Source: Rhodospirillaceae bacterium UBA1479
GTDB taxonomy: Bacteria > Pseudomonadota > Alphaproteobacteria > Rhodospirillales > Casp-alpha2
Length of the DNA stretch: 64,000 nucleotides
Direction: 5' to 3'
Assembly: GCA_002325375.1 (NCBI GenBank)
Contig: DCRZ01000002.1
Span: 735,198-799,197, forward strand
Shown: one piece after another, positions 45,233-53,928 of the stretch
Numbering within the stretch: position 1 is the stretch's first letter
How the letters are laid out: each line of letters opens with the position of its first letter
Notes under the pieces: generated by a model
Told to the model about the DNA's origin: nothing
Databases searched by the model: none
What the model saw: only the letters and a program-made list of their open reading frames with translations
Made by a program: the position numbers and the translations under genes

Positions 45233-46375
45233 CTAGTGGTCCATGAGCAGCGATACTTTGCTGCCGGGGTGCCTCTCTAACCGTCCTGCCAGTTCAAGTT
45301 CAAGCAAAACCGTAGACACCACGGCCTGGGAGAATTGGCAAACGCGGAGCAGTTCGTCAACAGTCGTCGGTGTCGGGCCCAGGGCGGCAATGATCTCATC
45401 GCGTGCTGAAATGGTCGCCTCGACGCTTGTCGATTCGTTCATAGTATATTGATTATCAACAATAATTTCAGCTTTTTCCGGGGCGCGGGCATCGGCCAGA
45501 ACGGTAAATACGTCTTCTGCGCTTTCCGTCAAGGTTGCCCCTTCGCGAATCAAATGATTGGTTCCGCGGGCCCTTGGGTCCATCGCCGCACCCGGCACGG
45601 CGAACACTTCGCGCCCTTGTTCAAGGGCCATGCGGGCGGTGATCAGGGAACCCGACCGGGGGCTTGCCTCGACCACCACGACACCGCGCGCCATGCCGGA
45701 GATGATCCGGTTGCGGCGGGGAAAGTGCCGGGCCTGGGGTTGGGTGCCGGGGGCGACCTCGGACAGCAGAACGCCGGTTTCGGCGATACGGTCGTAGAGA
45801 TCACGGTTCTCGGCCGGGTAGACGATATCAATCCCGCCGCCCAGTACTGCCGCTGTGCCGGTTGCCAGCGCTCCGTCGTGGGCGGCGGCGTCGATCCCCC
45901 GGGCCAGGCCCGAGACGACCATCAGCCCACCACCCCCCAGGTCGGCGGCCAATTTCTTCGCGAAACGCCGGCCGTTGGTGGAAGCATTGCGGGCACCGAC
46001 GACACCGATGGTTTTCTTGGTGAGTAGATTCTGCCGGCCGCGCGCGTAGATGACCGGCGGCGGGTCGTGGATATGGGCGAGAAGCGGCGGGTAGGTGGGC
46101 TCCCCCCAGGCGAGAAGCGTCGCCCCGATGCGGTGGGCGTCTTCCAGTTCGCGTGATGCCGCCGCCGCCGTGGCGATGCGGATGGTGCCGGCGCGCCCGC
46201 CCCGTCGGGCAAGGTCGGGCAGGGCGTCGAGGGCCCGCTGCGCCGTGCCGAAACGTTCCAGCAAACTGAAGAAGGTGCCCGGCCCGACGTTGGCTGAGCG
46301 AATCAAGCGCAACCAGGCGATGCGTTCATCGTCGGCAAGGGTTCGTTGGCGGTGATGAGCCAATCTGTCGGGCAT
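45233..46375 (-). CDS. dprA: DNA-processing protein DprA
   Basis: A 380-residue protein with a helical SAM-like start, the Rossmann-fold DprA core (VGARNASTNGRRFAKKLA, VSGLARGIDAAAHDGAL) and a C-terminal winged-helix (DML1-like) domain. It loads RecA onto incoming single-stranded DNA during natural transformation, and is also widely conserved in bacteria not known to be competent. It lies 41 nt upstream of topA. The efflux genes separate it from plsY. Confidence 0.94.
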   Translation of the reverse strand: MPDRLAHHRQRTLADDERIAWLRLIRSANVGPGTFFSLLERFGTAQRALDALPDLARRGGRAGTIRIATAAAASRELEDAHRIGATLLAWGEPTYPPLLAHIHDPPPVIYARGRQNLLTKKTIGVVGARNASTNGRRFAKKLAADLGGGGLMVVSGLARGIDAAAHDGALATGTAAVLGGGIDIVYPAENRDLYDRIAETGVLLSEVAPGTQPQARHFPRRNRIISGMARGVVVVEASPRSGSLITARMALEQGREVFAVPGAAMDPRARGTNHLIREGATLTESAEDVFTVLADARAPEKAEIIVDNQYTMNESTSVEATISARDEIIAALGPTPTTVDELLRVCQFSQAVVSTVLLELELAGRLERHPGSKVSLLMDH

Positions 46376-46450
46376 GTCTGGGCTCTCCCAGGGGATGTCT
46401 GTGAAAAGATTACCCGAGGAGATTTATCTATAAAAGGGAAAGATGTGCGC

Positions 46451-48013
46451 TTATGAACCCGTTTTGGTTGTGCGCCCCAGTATCCAGGCCGGCACCAACG
46501 CCGTCGAAAATACGATGGCCGAGACAATGAAGGCATCCTGGAATCCGAGGGTCGTCGCCTGGGCGTAAATGACCTTGGACAGGAAGTTGAGCGCACCGGC
46601 CGTTTGCTGAGCATCGGGCAGGCCGCTTTCGCCGAGCACACGGCCGACCTTTTCGATGAATTCCCGGCTGAGCGGGTTGCCGGATGTCTGGGTCGCCGCC
46701 ATGGCGTCGGCATGGAATGCCGTGCGCTGTTCGGTGATGACGACGAATATCAGGGTGCCGAAGGCGCCGCCCAATTGACGCACGAAGTTGTAGGTCGCGG
46801 CACCGGCGTTGATCTTGTGTTCTGGCACGGCGCGGATCGCCGCCGCCCCCATGGCGGGCATGACCAGCCCGATCGCAAGGCGTGACAGCATGGTGAACAG
46901 CACCATGACGACAAAGGCCGTGTTGACGTCAGATTTGGAGATGAACCAGGCCGCGATGACGAAAAGCAGCACACCCGCGGTAATCGGATAACGGGGCGAC
47001 ACATGGTCGTTCAGGCGTCCTGCCAAGGGGGTGATGAGGAACAGGAATATCCCAGCCGGGACCAGCACCATACCCGCCGCCGTGGCCGTGAAGCCCTGTA
47101 CCTGCTGGGTGAACACGGGAATGGCGTAGTTGGTGGCGAAATTGCCGGCCCCGAACAGGAAGGCGATGACCATGGCCGAGGCAAAGGACGGGTCCTTGAA
47201 CAGGCTGACGTCCAGCATCGGGTTTTTCGAGTTCATCTGGTGCCACAGGAAGACGGCTCCGGCCACCGTGCCGCCGATCAGAAGAACCAGAACTTCGTTG
47301 GAATGCCAGCCCCAGCGCTGGCCGTTGGCCAGGCCGCTCATGACGGTGAAGCAGGCGGTGACGACCAGCGCCAATCCGGTCCAGTCAAAGGGTGGTTTTG
47401 GGCCTTTTTTCCGTTCCTGGGGCATGAAGCTGAGGCCCAGCAGAAAGGCGATGAAGGCAAGCGGCAGGGGCACGATGAAGATGTGCCGCCAGGTCAAGGC
47501 GTCCAGGATGGCACCGCCGACCACGGGCCCGAAGCTGGGGGCCAGGGTCACGCCGACCGAATACATGCTGACAGCGAACCCACGCCGTTCCATGGGGAAC
47601 ACGGCGATGATGGTCGACAGCACCAGGGGCTGGACCACACCGGCGGAAATTCCCTGCATGACCCGCCCGACGATCAGGGTATCCATGTTGGGCGCTACGG
47701 TGCAGACGAAGCCGCCCGCGACGAACAGCACCAGGGTCATGGCATAGGCGTTGCGCTGCCCCAGATGGGCGACGACCCACACACTCATGAGCTGGCTTGC
47801 CACCATGGTCGTGATGAAGACCGTGGACGCCCATTGCGCGATGGTCTGGTCGATCCCATAGGCGCCCATGATCGACGGCACGGCGACGTTGACGACCGTC
47901 GCCGACAGAATCATCGATACCGCGCCCAACAGGCCCGACAGGGTGACAGACCAACGGCGGAATTCGCTGATGGAATGGGGATCGATGGGGGCGGCGGCGA
48001 CTTTACTGGTCAA
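46451..48013 (-). CDS. DHA2 (EmrB/QacA) family MFS efflux transporter
   Basis: A 520-residue permease with about 14 transmembrane helices, typical of the DHA2 family of drug:proton antiporters. The conserved motif near helix 2-3 (LGQRNAYAMTLVLFVAGG), and the motif C region (GVTLAPSFGPVVGGAI), are seen. It likely works with the HlyD-type protein encoded just upstream, whose stop lies within its start by 11 nt. The start codon is TTG at 48013, the only in-frame candidate before the first helix. No TolC-like gene is near. Confidence 0.9.
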   Translation of the reverse strand: MTSKVAAAPIDPHSISEFRRWSVTLSGLLGAVSMILSATVVNVAVPSIMGAYGIDQTIAQWASTVFITTMVASQLMSVWVVAHLGQRNAYAMTLVLFVAGGFVCTVAPNMDTLIVGRVMQGISAGVVQPLVLSTIIAVFPMERRGFAVSMYSVGVTLAPSFGPVVGGAILDALTWRHIFIVPLPLAFIAFLLGLSFMPQERKKGPKPPFDWTGLALVVTACFTVMSGLANGQRWGWHSNEVLVLLIGGTVAGAVFLWHQMNSKNPMLDVSLFKDPSFASAMVIAFLFGAGNFATNYAIPVFTQQVQGFTATAAGMVLVPAGIFLFLITPLAGRLNDHVSPRYPITAGVLLFVIAAWFISKSDVNTAFVVMVLFTMLSRLAIGLVMPAMGAAAIRAVPEHKINAGAATYNFVRQLGGAFGTLIFVVITEQRTAFHADAMAATQTSGNPLSREFIEKVGRVLGESGLPDAQQTAGALNFLSKVIYAQATTLGFQDAFIVSAIVFSTALVPAWILGRTTKTGS

Positions 48014-49163
48014 CGTCGATCTTGATTTCGACCATCATCCCGGGGCGCAGCAGGCGGTCTTGCTGGTCAATGGCGATGCGCACCGGTAGACGCTGGGTGA
48101 TCTTGGTAAAGTTGCCGCTGGGGTTCGGGCTGGGCAACAGCGCGAATTCAGCGGTGGTGGCGTTGCCGATGACCTGGACCTTGCCCGTAAATTCGCGGTC
48201 CGGATAGGCATCGACGGAAACCTGAACGACGTCGCCGACCTTGGTCTTGCGAATATCCGTTTCCTTGATGTTGGCGTCGATCCAGATCACGTCCGGGTCG
48301 TGGATCAGGGCCAGGCGTTGGCCGGGGGTGACGTATTCGCCGACTTCGACGAAGGTCTTGTCGACAACACCGCTGATGGCGCTGCGGATCGTGCGGTCGG
48401 ACAGGTCCAGGCGCTGTTCGTCCAATTTCGCCTGCAATTCCTGTTCGCGGTGAAGGTACACGGCGACGGCGCTGTCCAAAACGTGCAGGCGTTCGCGCTC
48501 GGCCTCGACCTCGGCCAGTTTGGCCTCGGCTGAATGCAGGTCGGCGACGGCGATGCGGTGTTCGCGTTCGATCTTCTTCAGTTCGGTCTCTGCCTGATCC
48601 AACTGGCGGCGGGACACGACGCGCGTCTGGAACAGGGATTTGGACCGCTCGTGTTCGCGTTTGGCCAGTTCAAGCTGCGGGTCCAGGGACGACACGGTGA
48701 CCTGGGCGCCGACCAGGCGGGCCTGCTCGGACTTCAGCTTGGCTGCGGTTTCCTTGTCGACCAGGCGTTTCTCCGCCAGGGTGCGTTCCTTTTCCGCGCG
48801 CAGACTGGCGATCTGGGCTTCCAGTTCGCGAGCTTTCAGTGCCGATTCACGGGAATCGATGGTCAGCAGGACGGTGTTCGGTTTGACGTCGTCGCCTTCC
48901 GTGACGCTGATCGACGTGACCCATCCGGCAACGCGGGACGATACGGTAATCAGGTCGCCGCCGATGCGGGCGTCGACTTCATGGATGTTGGTGACGCGGT
49001 CGTGAATTTCCAGACCCCCGAACAGGGTGCCCAGCACACCAATAACGAGCGCGATCGCAAAGCGGCGCTTTCGGGCCTTCAGGCGAGCGGCTTCTTCTGC
49101 GAAATCCGCGGTGGATGACGCATTGGCATCTGACCTCGGATCGATATCCGTGGTGTCCGGCAT
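48003..49163 (-). CDS. HlyD/EmrA family membrane fusion protein
   Basis: A 386-residue periplasmic adaptor. An N-terminal membrane anchor (about 33-55, FAIALVIGVLGTLFGG) is followed by a biotinyl-lipoyl-like half (GWVTSISVTEGDDVKPN), a long coiled coil (about 110-240, rich in Glu, Lys and Leu), and the second half with IRSAISGVVDKTFVEVGEYV. With the DHA2 transporter and an outer-membrane channel it would expel drugs. ATG at 49163 follows AGAGGAAAA; the frame is open to 49220. A perfect palindrome 47 bp upstream may be its operator. Confidence 0.9.
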   Translation of the reverse strand: MPDTTDIDPRSDANASSTADFAEEAARLKARKRRFAIALVIGVLGTLFGGLEIHDRVTNIHEVDARIGGDLITVSSRVAGWVTSISVTEGDDVKPNTVLLTIDSRESALKARELEAQIASLRAEKERTLAEKRLVDKETAAKLKSEQARLVGAQVTVSSLDPQLELAKREHERSKSLFQTRVVSRRQLDQAETELKKIEREHRIAVADLHSAEAKLAEVEAERERLHVLDSAVAVYLHREQELQAKLDEQRLDLSDRTIRSAISGVVDKTFVEVGEYVTPGQRLALIHDPDVIWIDANIKETDIRKTKVGDVVQVSVDAYPDREFTGKVQVIGNATTAEFALLPSPNPSGNFTKITQRLPVRIAIDQQDRLLRPGMMVEIKIDVDQ

Positions 49164-49682
49164 GGAATTTTCCTCTGTTTCTCGATAACGGTTCTTAATT
49201 TTATCAGACATTGTATACAATTGGGAGCAATTGGAAAGTAGGCCATTCGCTATGGACCGCTGGCCAATGCGCTCAAGTTCACATCAGGCAAGGGGGCGTG
49301 AAGTCGGCTGTTTCAGTCATGGCCGGGTGCGCAGAAGGTCGCCCCGGGTTTACCTGGACATGTTGACCTTGAGCGAAAATAACAGTAGGCGGTTGATTGA
49401 ACTCATTGGCCGTATATTTAAAATAAAATAATATAAAAACAATAATTACTTTAATTTAGATTAGTTTATTGAAAAAATATGATGCGTAAATTTAAATAAA
49501 TATAACATTGAAAATATATTTGTATTAAATTATATTTGAAAATATACGGCGTTTTATATGGGGTTGGTTTCCCGCGCCGACTGATGCCTGACGGCGCAGT
49601 CAATTTTCATTCCATTGAATTGTGTTTGCGGTCGGCTTGCCGGCGGAAGCGCTGAATTTCAATCAATCTACAGGAGCAATGT
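49164..49682. other. AT-rich intergenic region with candidate operator
   Basis: 519 bp between the divergent efflux genes and a small gene. The palindrome at 49210-49221 is near the efflux start. From about 49420 to 49555 the sequence is strongly AT-rich (runs such as AAATATAATTATAT style sequence), unlike the GC-rich surroundings. Only short unlikely frames are present (for instance 49231-49431). No RNA gene recognised. Confidence 0.55.
49210..49221. promoter_or_regulatory. Perfect palindrome ATTGTATACAAT, candidate operator of the efflux genes
   Basis: A perfect 12-bp palindrome 46 bp upstream of the HlyD-type start codon, identical to the one at 22614-22625 and close to 6099-6110. This spacing is suitable for repression of the efflux operon. 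The regulator is not in the window; GntR (FadR type) or MarR type are both plausible. Confidence 0.55.
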
Positions 49683-50027
49683 ATGACACTGCCGAAAATG
49701 ACGAGCCCCTTTTTGCTTGGTGCGGGCACGGGGGCATTCGTCCTTGCCGTCCTGGCTTTCAGCAATAACTGGGTGGTCAGCGCGAACACCAATCAAAGCG
49801 AGGTGCAGGATGCCCGGATCAACGCGCAGGCTTCCATTTGCGCCGCCCGCGCCGTCGATCATGTGAAGAAAATGGCGAATGCGCCGGACCTGCAAGGCTA
49901 TCAATCAGAAGCCCGCGCGGTGCGTGAAGGTCTTGCGAAGGATTTCGCAACCGCCCTGCCGGGTGCAAGCGAGCCGGAATCCGGAGTGGTTTCCGCCTGT
50001 GCGCAGATGCTGAACAGGGACCTCTAA
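49683..50027 (+). CDS. Small membrane-anchored protein of unknown function
   Basis: A 114-residue protein with one N-terminal hydrophobic segment (about 9-30, LLGAGTGAFVLAVLAF) and a helical periplasmic part with two Cys (SICAARA, SACAQML) that may form a disulfide. AGGAG sits 9 nt before the ATG. It converges with plsY, 5 nt apart. No family recognised. It lies beyond the AT-rich region and may be part of the same insertion. Confidence 0.65.
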   Translation: MTLPKMTSPFLLGAGTGAFVLAVLAFSNNWVVSANTNQSEVQDARINAQASICAARAVDHVKKMANAPDLQGYQSEARAVREGLAKDFATALPGASEPESGVVSACAQMLNRDL

Positions 50028-50032
50028 CGCGG

Positions 50033-50668
50033 CTAAGTGCTCGGCGGCGTGTCCGTCGGGTCGGATTTCTGGCCGATCTTGCTTTCCTGGCCGGTGATCA
50101 GTCGCTGGATGTTCGCCCGGTGTCGGATAACCGCCAGGATAGCCAAGCCGCCCGCCATCCAGGCCATGGGCATGCCGTCGATCCAGTAGGCATAGGCCGG
50201 GGCCGCGACCAGGGCACCCATAGCGGCCAGGGATGAATAGCGGAAGACGCCGGCGACCAGCAACCAGGTCGCGCAGGCGGCCAGCCCGACCATGATATTC
50301 ACGGCCAGCAGCACGCCGAGCGTGGTCGCCACGCCCTTGCCGCCCTTGAAACGCAGCCAGATCGGGAAATTGTGCCCGACGACGCCGGCGAACCCGGCGA
50401 TCATGCCGGCCTCAGCACCCCATAGATGGGCCGCCGCCAGCGCCGCCGCCGCCCCCTTGCCGCAATCACAGATCAGCGTGGCGAAGGCCAAGCCCTTGCG
50501 CCCGGTGCGCAACACGTTGGTCGCCCCGATATTGCCCGAGCCCATTGTCCGGATGTCGCCCAGGCCCGCCATGCGCGTGAAGACCAGGCCGAAGGGCACG
50601 GACCCCAGCAGATAGCCGCCGAGGGCGGCCAGGGCGAATGCGAGATTGCTGTCCAGTCCGCCGGCCAT
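50033..50668 (-). CDS. plsY: Glycerol-3-phosphate acyltransferase PlsY
   Basis: A 211-residue integral membrane enzyme that transfers acyl groups from acyl phosphate to glycerol-3-phosphate, the first step of phospholipid synthesis. The three conserved motifs are visible: YLLGSVPFGLVF, MGSGNIGATNVLRTG and HNFPIWLRFKGGKGVAT. The C-terminal tail is longer than usual and hydrophilic. Starts 3 nt after the pyrC stop, in one operon with pyrB and pyrC. Confidence 0.95.
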   Translation of the reverse strand: MAGGLDSNLAFALAALGGYLLGSVPFGLVFTRMAGLGDIRTMGSGNIGATNVLRTGRKGLAFATLICDCGKGAAAALAAAHLWGAEAGMIAGFAGVVGHNFPIWLRFKGGKGVATTLGVLLAVNIMVGLAACATWLLVAGVFRYSSLAAMGALVAAPAYAYWIDGMPMAWMAGGLAILAVIRHRANIQRLITGQESKIGQKSDPTDTPPST

Positions 50669-50671
50669 GGG

Positions 50672-51988
50672 TCAGGCTCCGTGGGTGTGGACGGTGCGGC
50701 CGTCGATCACGGTGCGCAGGACCATGCCTTGCACAGGCCGCCCGTCGAACGGGGAATTCTTTGATTTGGAGAGCAGCACGTCGGAGGAAACCTTCCAACT
50801 GCGGTCGGGATCGAACAACACCAGGTCGGCGGGGGCGCCGGGCTTCAGGCGGCCGGCATCCATCGCCATGAGCGCGGCCGGTGCCCGGGTCACCAGGTCC
50901 AGTGCTTTGAGCAAGGACAGGTGGCCGTTGTGGTAAAGTTCCAGCGTCATCGGCAGCAGGGTTTGCAGTCCGACGCCGCCCGATGCCGCCTGGGCGAAGG
51001 GCAGGCGCTTGGATTCCTCGTCCTGCGGCGTGTGGTCGGATGCGACGCAGTCGATCACCCCGTCGCTGATTGCCTGCACGATGGCCTGGCGGTCGTCCTC
51101 GTCGCGCAGCGGCGGGGTCAGTTTGGCAAAGGTGCGGTAGTCGCCGATGGCGTGTTCGTTGAGCGAGAAATAGGGCGGAGCCGTGTCACATGTGATGGCC
51201 AAGCCCCGGTCCTTGGCGCGGCGAATGACCTCGACGCTTTCCGCCGTCGACACGTTGACGAAATGCAGGCGCCCGCCGGTCATCTCGACCAGGCGGATGT
51301 CGCGTTCGATGATGATGATTTCGGCCTCGCGGGGAATGCCGGCAAGACCCAGGCGGGTCGAGTTTTCGCCCAGGTTCATCACGCCACCCTCGGCAAGCGA
51401 CGGTTCCTCCGCCTGATGACAGATCACCAGGCCGAAGGTCGCGGCATAGGCGAGCGCCTGACGCAGAACCAGGGGGTCGGCGATCGTCCGGACGCCGTCG
51501 GTGAAGGCAAGCGCGCCGGAATCCCTGAGCAGCTTGAGTTCGGCGAGCTCCTTGCCGGCCAACTGCTTGGTCACGGCGCCATAGGGGTAGACCTTGGTCA
51601 GTCCCAGCTGACGGGCCCGGCGGGCGACGAATTCAACCACCGACATGTCGTCGATGCAGGGATTTGTGTCGGGAAGGCACAGCAGTGAGGTGACCCCGCC
51701 CGCCGTCGCCGCGCGCCCGGCGCTGGCCAGGGTTTCCTTCTGTTCTTCTCCCGGCTCGCCCAGATGGGCCCGGATGTCGACCAGCCCCGGCGCCAGGCAG
51801 GCTCCTTGGCAGTCGATGATCTTGGCGTCTTCGGGACGGCCCGCGTCGAACAGCCCCGGCCCGGCGGCGGCGATCTTTTCGCCGTCGGTCAGCACACCGC
51901 CTGTCCCGTCCCAGCCTTCGGCCGGGTCCAGGATGCGCGCGTTGACATAGGCCACGCGGCCGAGGGGTTCGTCGAGTTTTACCGCCAT
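50672..51988 (-). CDS. pyrC: Dihydroorotase-like protein (PyrC), probably catalytically inactive
   Basis: A 438-residue amidohydrolase-fold protein encoded right after pyrB. In active enzymes the first motif is DxHxHxREP; here it is D71-I-R73-A-H75-L-G77-E-P, so the first metal His and the substrate-binding Arg are both lost. Another metal His is replaced by Asn in LHFVNVSTAES. The carboxylated-Lys region (GAVTKQLAG) and ASDHTPQDEESKR are kept. This matches the non-catalytic PyrC' or PyrX type that supports aspartate carbamoyltransferase assembly. ATG at 51988; frame is open to 52078. Confidence 0.85.
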   Translation of the reverse strand: MAVKLDEPLGRVAYVNARILDPAEGWDGTGGVLTDGEKIAAAGPGLFDAGRPEDAKIIDCQGACLAPGLVDIRAHLGEPGEEQKETLASAGRAATAGGVTSLLCLPDTNPCIDDMSVVEFVARRARQLGLTKVYPYGAVTKQLAGKELAELKLLRDSGALAFTDGVRTIADPLVLRQALAYAATFGLVICHQAEEPSLAEGGVMNLGENSTRLGLAGIPREAEIIIIERDIRLVEMTGGRLHFVNVSTAESVEVIRRAKDRGLAITCDTAPPYFSLNEHAIGDYRTFAKLTPPLRDEDDRQAIVQAISDGVIDCVASDHTPQDEESKRLPFAQAASGGVGLQTLLPMTLELYHNGHLSLLKALDLVTRAPAALMAMDAGRLKPGAPADLVLFDPDRSWKVSSDVLLSKSKNSPFDGRPVQGMVLRTVIDGRTVHTHGA

Positions 51989-52007
51989 GTCTTGGGCTCG
52001 GGTTCCG

Positions 52008-52979
52008 TCACAAGTTGGTTTCGGCGAGGGGTTCCAGATTGTGGGCCAGAATCTCCAGCGCGGCCATGCGTACGGCAACGCCCATTTCGACCTGTTCGCG
52101 GATGACCGAACGGTAGAAGTCGTCGGCCACTTCCGAATCGATCTCGACCCCCCGGTTCATGGGGCCCGGATGCATGATCAGCGCGTCGGGCTTGGCATGC
52201 GCCAGCATTTCGTAGTCGAGGCCGAAATAGGTGAAATATTCCCGCACCGAAGGGAAATAATTGGATTTCATGCGCTCCTGCTGGAGGCGCAGCATCATCA
52301 CGATGTCGCAGTCCTTCAGGCCTTCGGCCATGTCGTGGAAGACTTCGACGCCGAGGCGTTCCGCAGCGTAAGGGATCAGCGTCTTGGGCGCGATCAGGCG
52401 CACCCTGGCACCCATGGTCGTCAGCAGGTGAATGTTCGAGCGGGCGACCCGGGAATGGAGAATGTCGCCGCAGATGGCGACCTGCAGCCCGGCCAGGCGG
52501 CCGAGCCTGCGGCGAATGGTCAGGGCATCAAGAAGGGCCTGCGTCGGATGTTCGTGGCTGCCGTCACCGGCGTTGATGACCGCGCAGTTGACCTTTTCCG
52601 ACAGTAGCTTGACCGCGCCGGAATCGGCATGCCGGACGACCAGCACGTCCGGGTGCATGGCGTTCAGCGTCATCGCCGTATCGACCAGGGTTTCGCCCTT
52701 TTTGATCGAGCTGCCCGAGATCGACATATTAATAACGTCGCCGCCCAGCCGTTTGCCCGCCAGTTCGAACGACGTGCGGGTCCGGGTCGAGGCTTCGAAG
52801 AAAAGGTTGATGACCGTGCGTCCGCGCAGCACCGACCTTTTCTTGTCAGGTTGGCGGTTCTGTTCGACGTAGGTCTCGGAGCGGTCCAATAGGAAAGTGA
52901 TTTCCGCCGGTGTCAAACCCTCGATGCCAAGCAAATGGCGATGGGGGAAATCTGTCGTTGCCGTGTCGCCGGAAATCAT
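52008..52979 (-). CDS. pyrB: Aspartate carbamoyltransferase catalytic subunit
   Basis: A 323-residue enzyme forming N-carbamoylaspartate in pyrimidine synthesis. The carbamoyl-phosphate motif STRTRTSFE (around 62-70), the HPTQALLD motif and the aspartate-binding HPGPMNRGVEI are all present, and the length fits. Its gene is followed, 19 nt downstream, by the dihydroorotase-like gene. No pyrI is adjacent. Divergent from a truncated PAS-like gene. Confidence 0.96.
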   Translation of the reverse strand: MISGDTATTDFPHRHLLGIEGLTPAEITFLLDRSETYVEQNRQPDKKRSVLRGRTVINLFFEASTRTRTSFELAGKRLGGDVINMSISGSSIKKGETLVDTAMTLNAMHPDVLVVRHADSGAVKLLSEKVNCAVINAGDGSHEHPTQALLDALTIRRRLGRLAGLQVAICGDILHSRVARSNIHLLTTMGARVRLIAPKTLIPYAAERLGVEVFHDMAEGLKDCDIVMMLRLQQERMKSNYFPSVREYFTYFGLDYEMLAHAKPDALIMHPGPMNRGVEIDSEVADDFYRSVIREQVEMGVAVRMAALEILAHNLEPLAETNL

Positions 52980-53089
52980 GGTGCCGGAATATAGGCTGGA
53001 GTGTCCGGCGGGTCACGAAAAATTGCGGGCCCTGAAGGCCGGCGATCGATGGCGGCATGATTGGTGGCTCGATCGGCAAGGGTGAGCGA

Positions 53090-53332
53090 ATGATCACAAG
53101 GGTTTTTGCCGTGTCTTCCCGGAATTCGATCACAGGCCCGGGAACGGGCCAAATCGACATGGCCGAGGTTCGGGACCGCCTGCATGACGGCGTCGCGGTT
53201 TTCGATTCGGATGACAACCTGATTTTCGCCAACCACGTCTGCCGTGACCTGTTTCGGTCGATCGCGGAAAATTTTACACCGGGCCTTAAGTCCCCCGATC
53301 ACCGGGCGTCCAGCGCCCCTTGTAATATATAA
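53090..53332 (+). pseudogene. Truncated PAS-like domain protein
   Basis: An 80-residue frame. Its central part (VRDRLHDGVAVFDSDDNLIF, then ANHVCRDLFR) has the start of a PAS sensor domain. After ENFTPG it continues into sequence that overlaps the 3' end of ruvX on the opposite strand by 34 bp and stops, so the rest of the domain and any output module are missing. AGGGTGAG precedes the ATG. It is most likely a remnant of a larger sensor gene; a functional small protein cannot be excluded. The rest of the 319-bp gap between pyrB and ruvX (52980-53089) shows nothing else. Confidence 0.45.
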
Positions 53333-53757
53333 GCCGCCGCCAGCTTATCGACGACCTGCCCGCGCCGGGCGCGGGTCATGTCCACGTCATCGACCAGCAT
53401 GCGTTCGACCGCCACGGTCGACAGCCGTTCATCCCAGAAGGCGATGGGCAGGTCGCGCTTTTCCAGCAGGTTGGCGGCGAATTGGCGGGTCGACTGACAA
53501 CGTGGCCCTTCGGTCCCGTCCATGCTGATCGGCAATCCGATGACCAGGGCCCGGACATCCTCGGCGTCGATGGCGGCAAGCAGGGCCCGGGCGTCGGCTG
53601 TGAACTTGGTGCGCCGGATCGTGTCGTAGGGGGTTGCGATGGTGCGCATGACATCCGACAGGGCAAGGCCGATTGTCTTCGAGCCCAGGTCGAGCCCCAT
53701 GACGCGGCCGTACCGATCCAGGGCCGTTTTCAATTCCGTCAGTGGCATGACCGCCAT
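53299..53757 (-). CDS. ruvX: Putative Holliday junction resolvase RuvX/YqgF
   Basis: A 152-residue RNase H-fold nuclease. The first catalytic Asp is in MGLDLGSKTIGLALSD (about residue 21), with ALVIGLPISMDGTEG, the E in WDERLSTVAVERML and a final Asp in VVDKLAAAYIL. The family acts in pre-16S rRNA 5'-end processing in E. coli and is named for a predicted junction-resolving role. Start at 53757 is supported by TAAGGA; the frame is open to 53790. Located before a divergent SH3 gene. Confidence 0.92.
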   Translation of the reverse strand: MAVMPLTELKTALDRYGRVMGLDLGSKTIGLALSDVMRTIATPYDTIRRTKFTADARALLAAIDAEDVRALVIGLPISMDGTEGPRCQSTRQFAANLLEKRDLPIAFWDERLSTVAVERMLVDDVDMTRARRGQVVDKLAAAYILQGALDAR

Positions 53758-53820
53758 GGCATTGTCCTTACGATATCCACGCAGATCCATCCGCCCCGCC
53801 GGAAAAACCCGGCGCGGGAA

Positions 53821-53840
53821 AAGTTAGGTGGTGCTAACTT
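53821..53840. promoter_or_regulatory. Inverted repeat upstream of the SH3 gene
   Basis: A perfect 7-bp inverted repeat, AAGTTAG and CTAACTT, with a 6-bp spacer (GTGGTG), in the 171-bp gap between the divergent ruvX and SH3-domain genes. The 20-bp size and position fit an operator, but no known consensus matches. Confidence 0.35.
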
Positions 53841-53928
53841 GTTGATAGAGGTAACATATATCCTCTTTTGAGGGGCACTACTTTACTTCGGCGCGGGGGC
53901 TCCGCGGGCTGATTAGGGCGGTTCGGCG

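Noticed and set aside
43125..45236. Long plus-strand open frame opposite topA
   Set aside because: It mirrors topA codons and contains no recognised motif; topA is complete and certain.
49231..49431. 66-codon plus-strand frame in the AT-rich gap
   Set aside because: No ribosome binding site or similarity, and it overlaps the efflux promoter region; better explained as noncoding.
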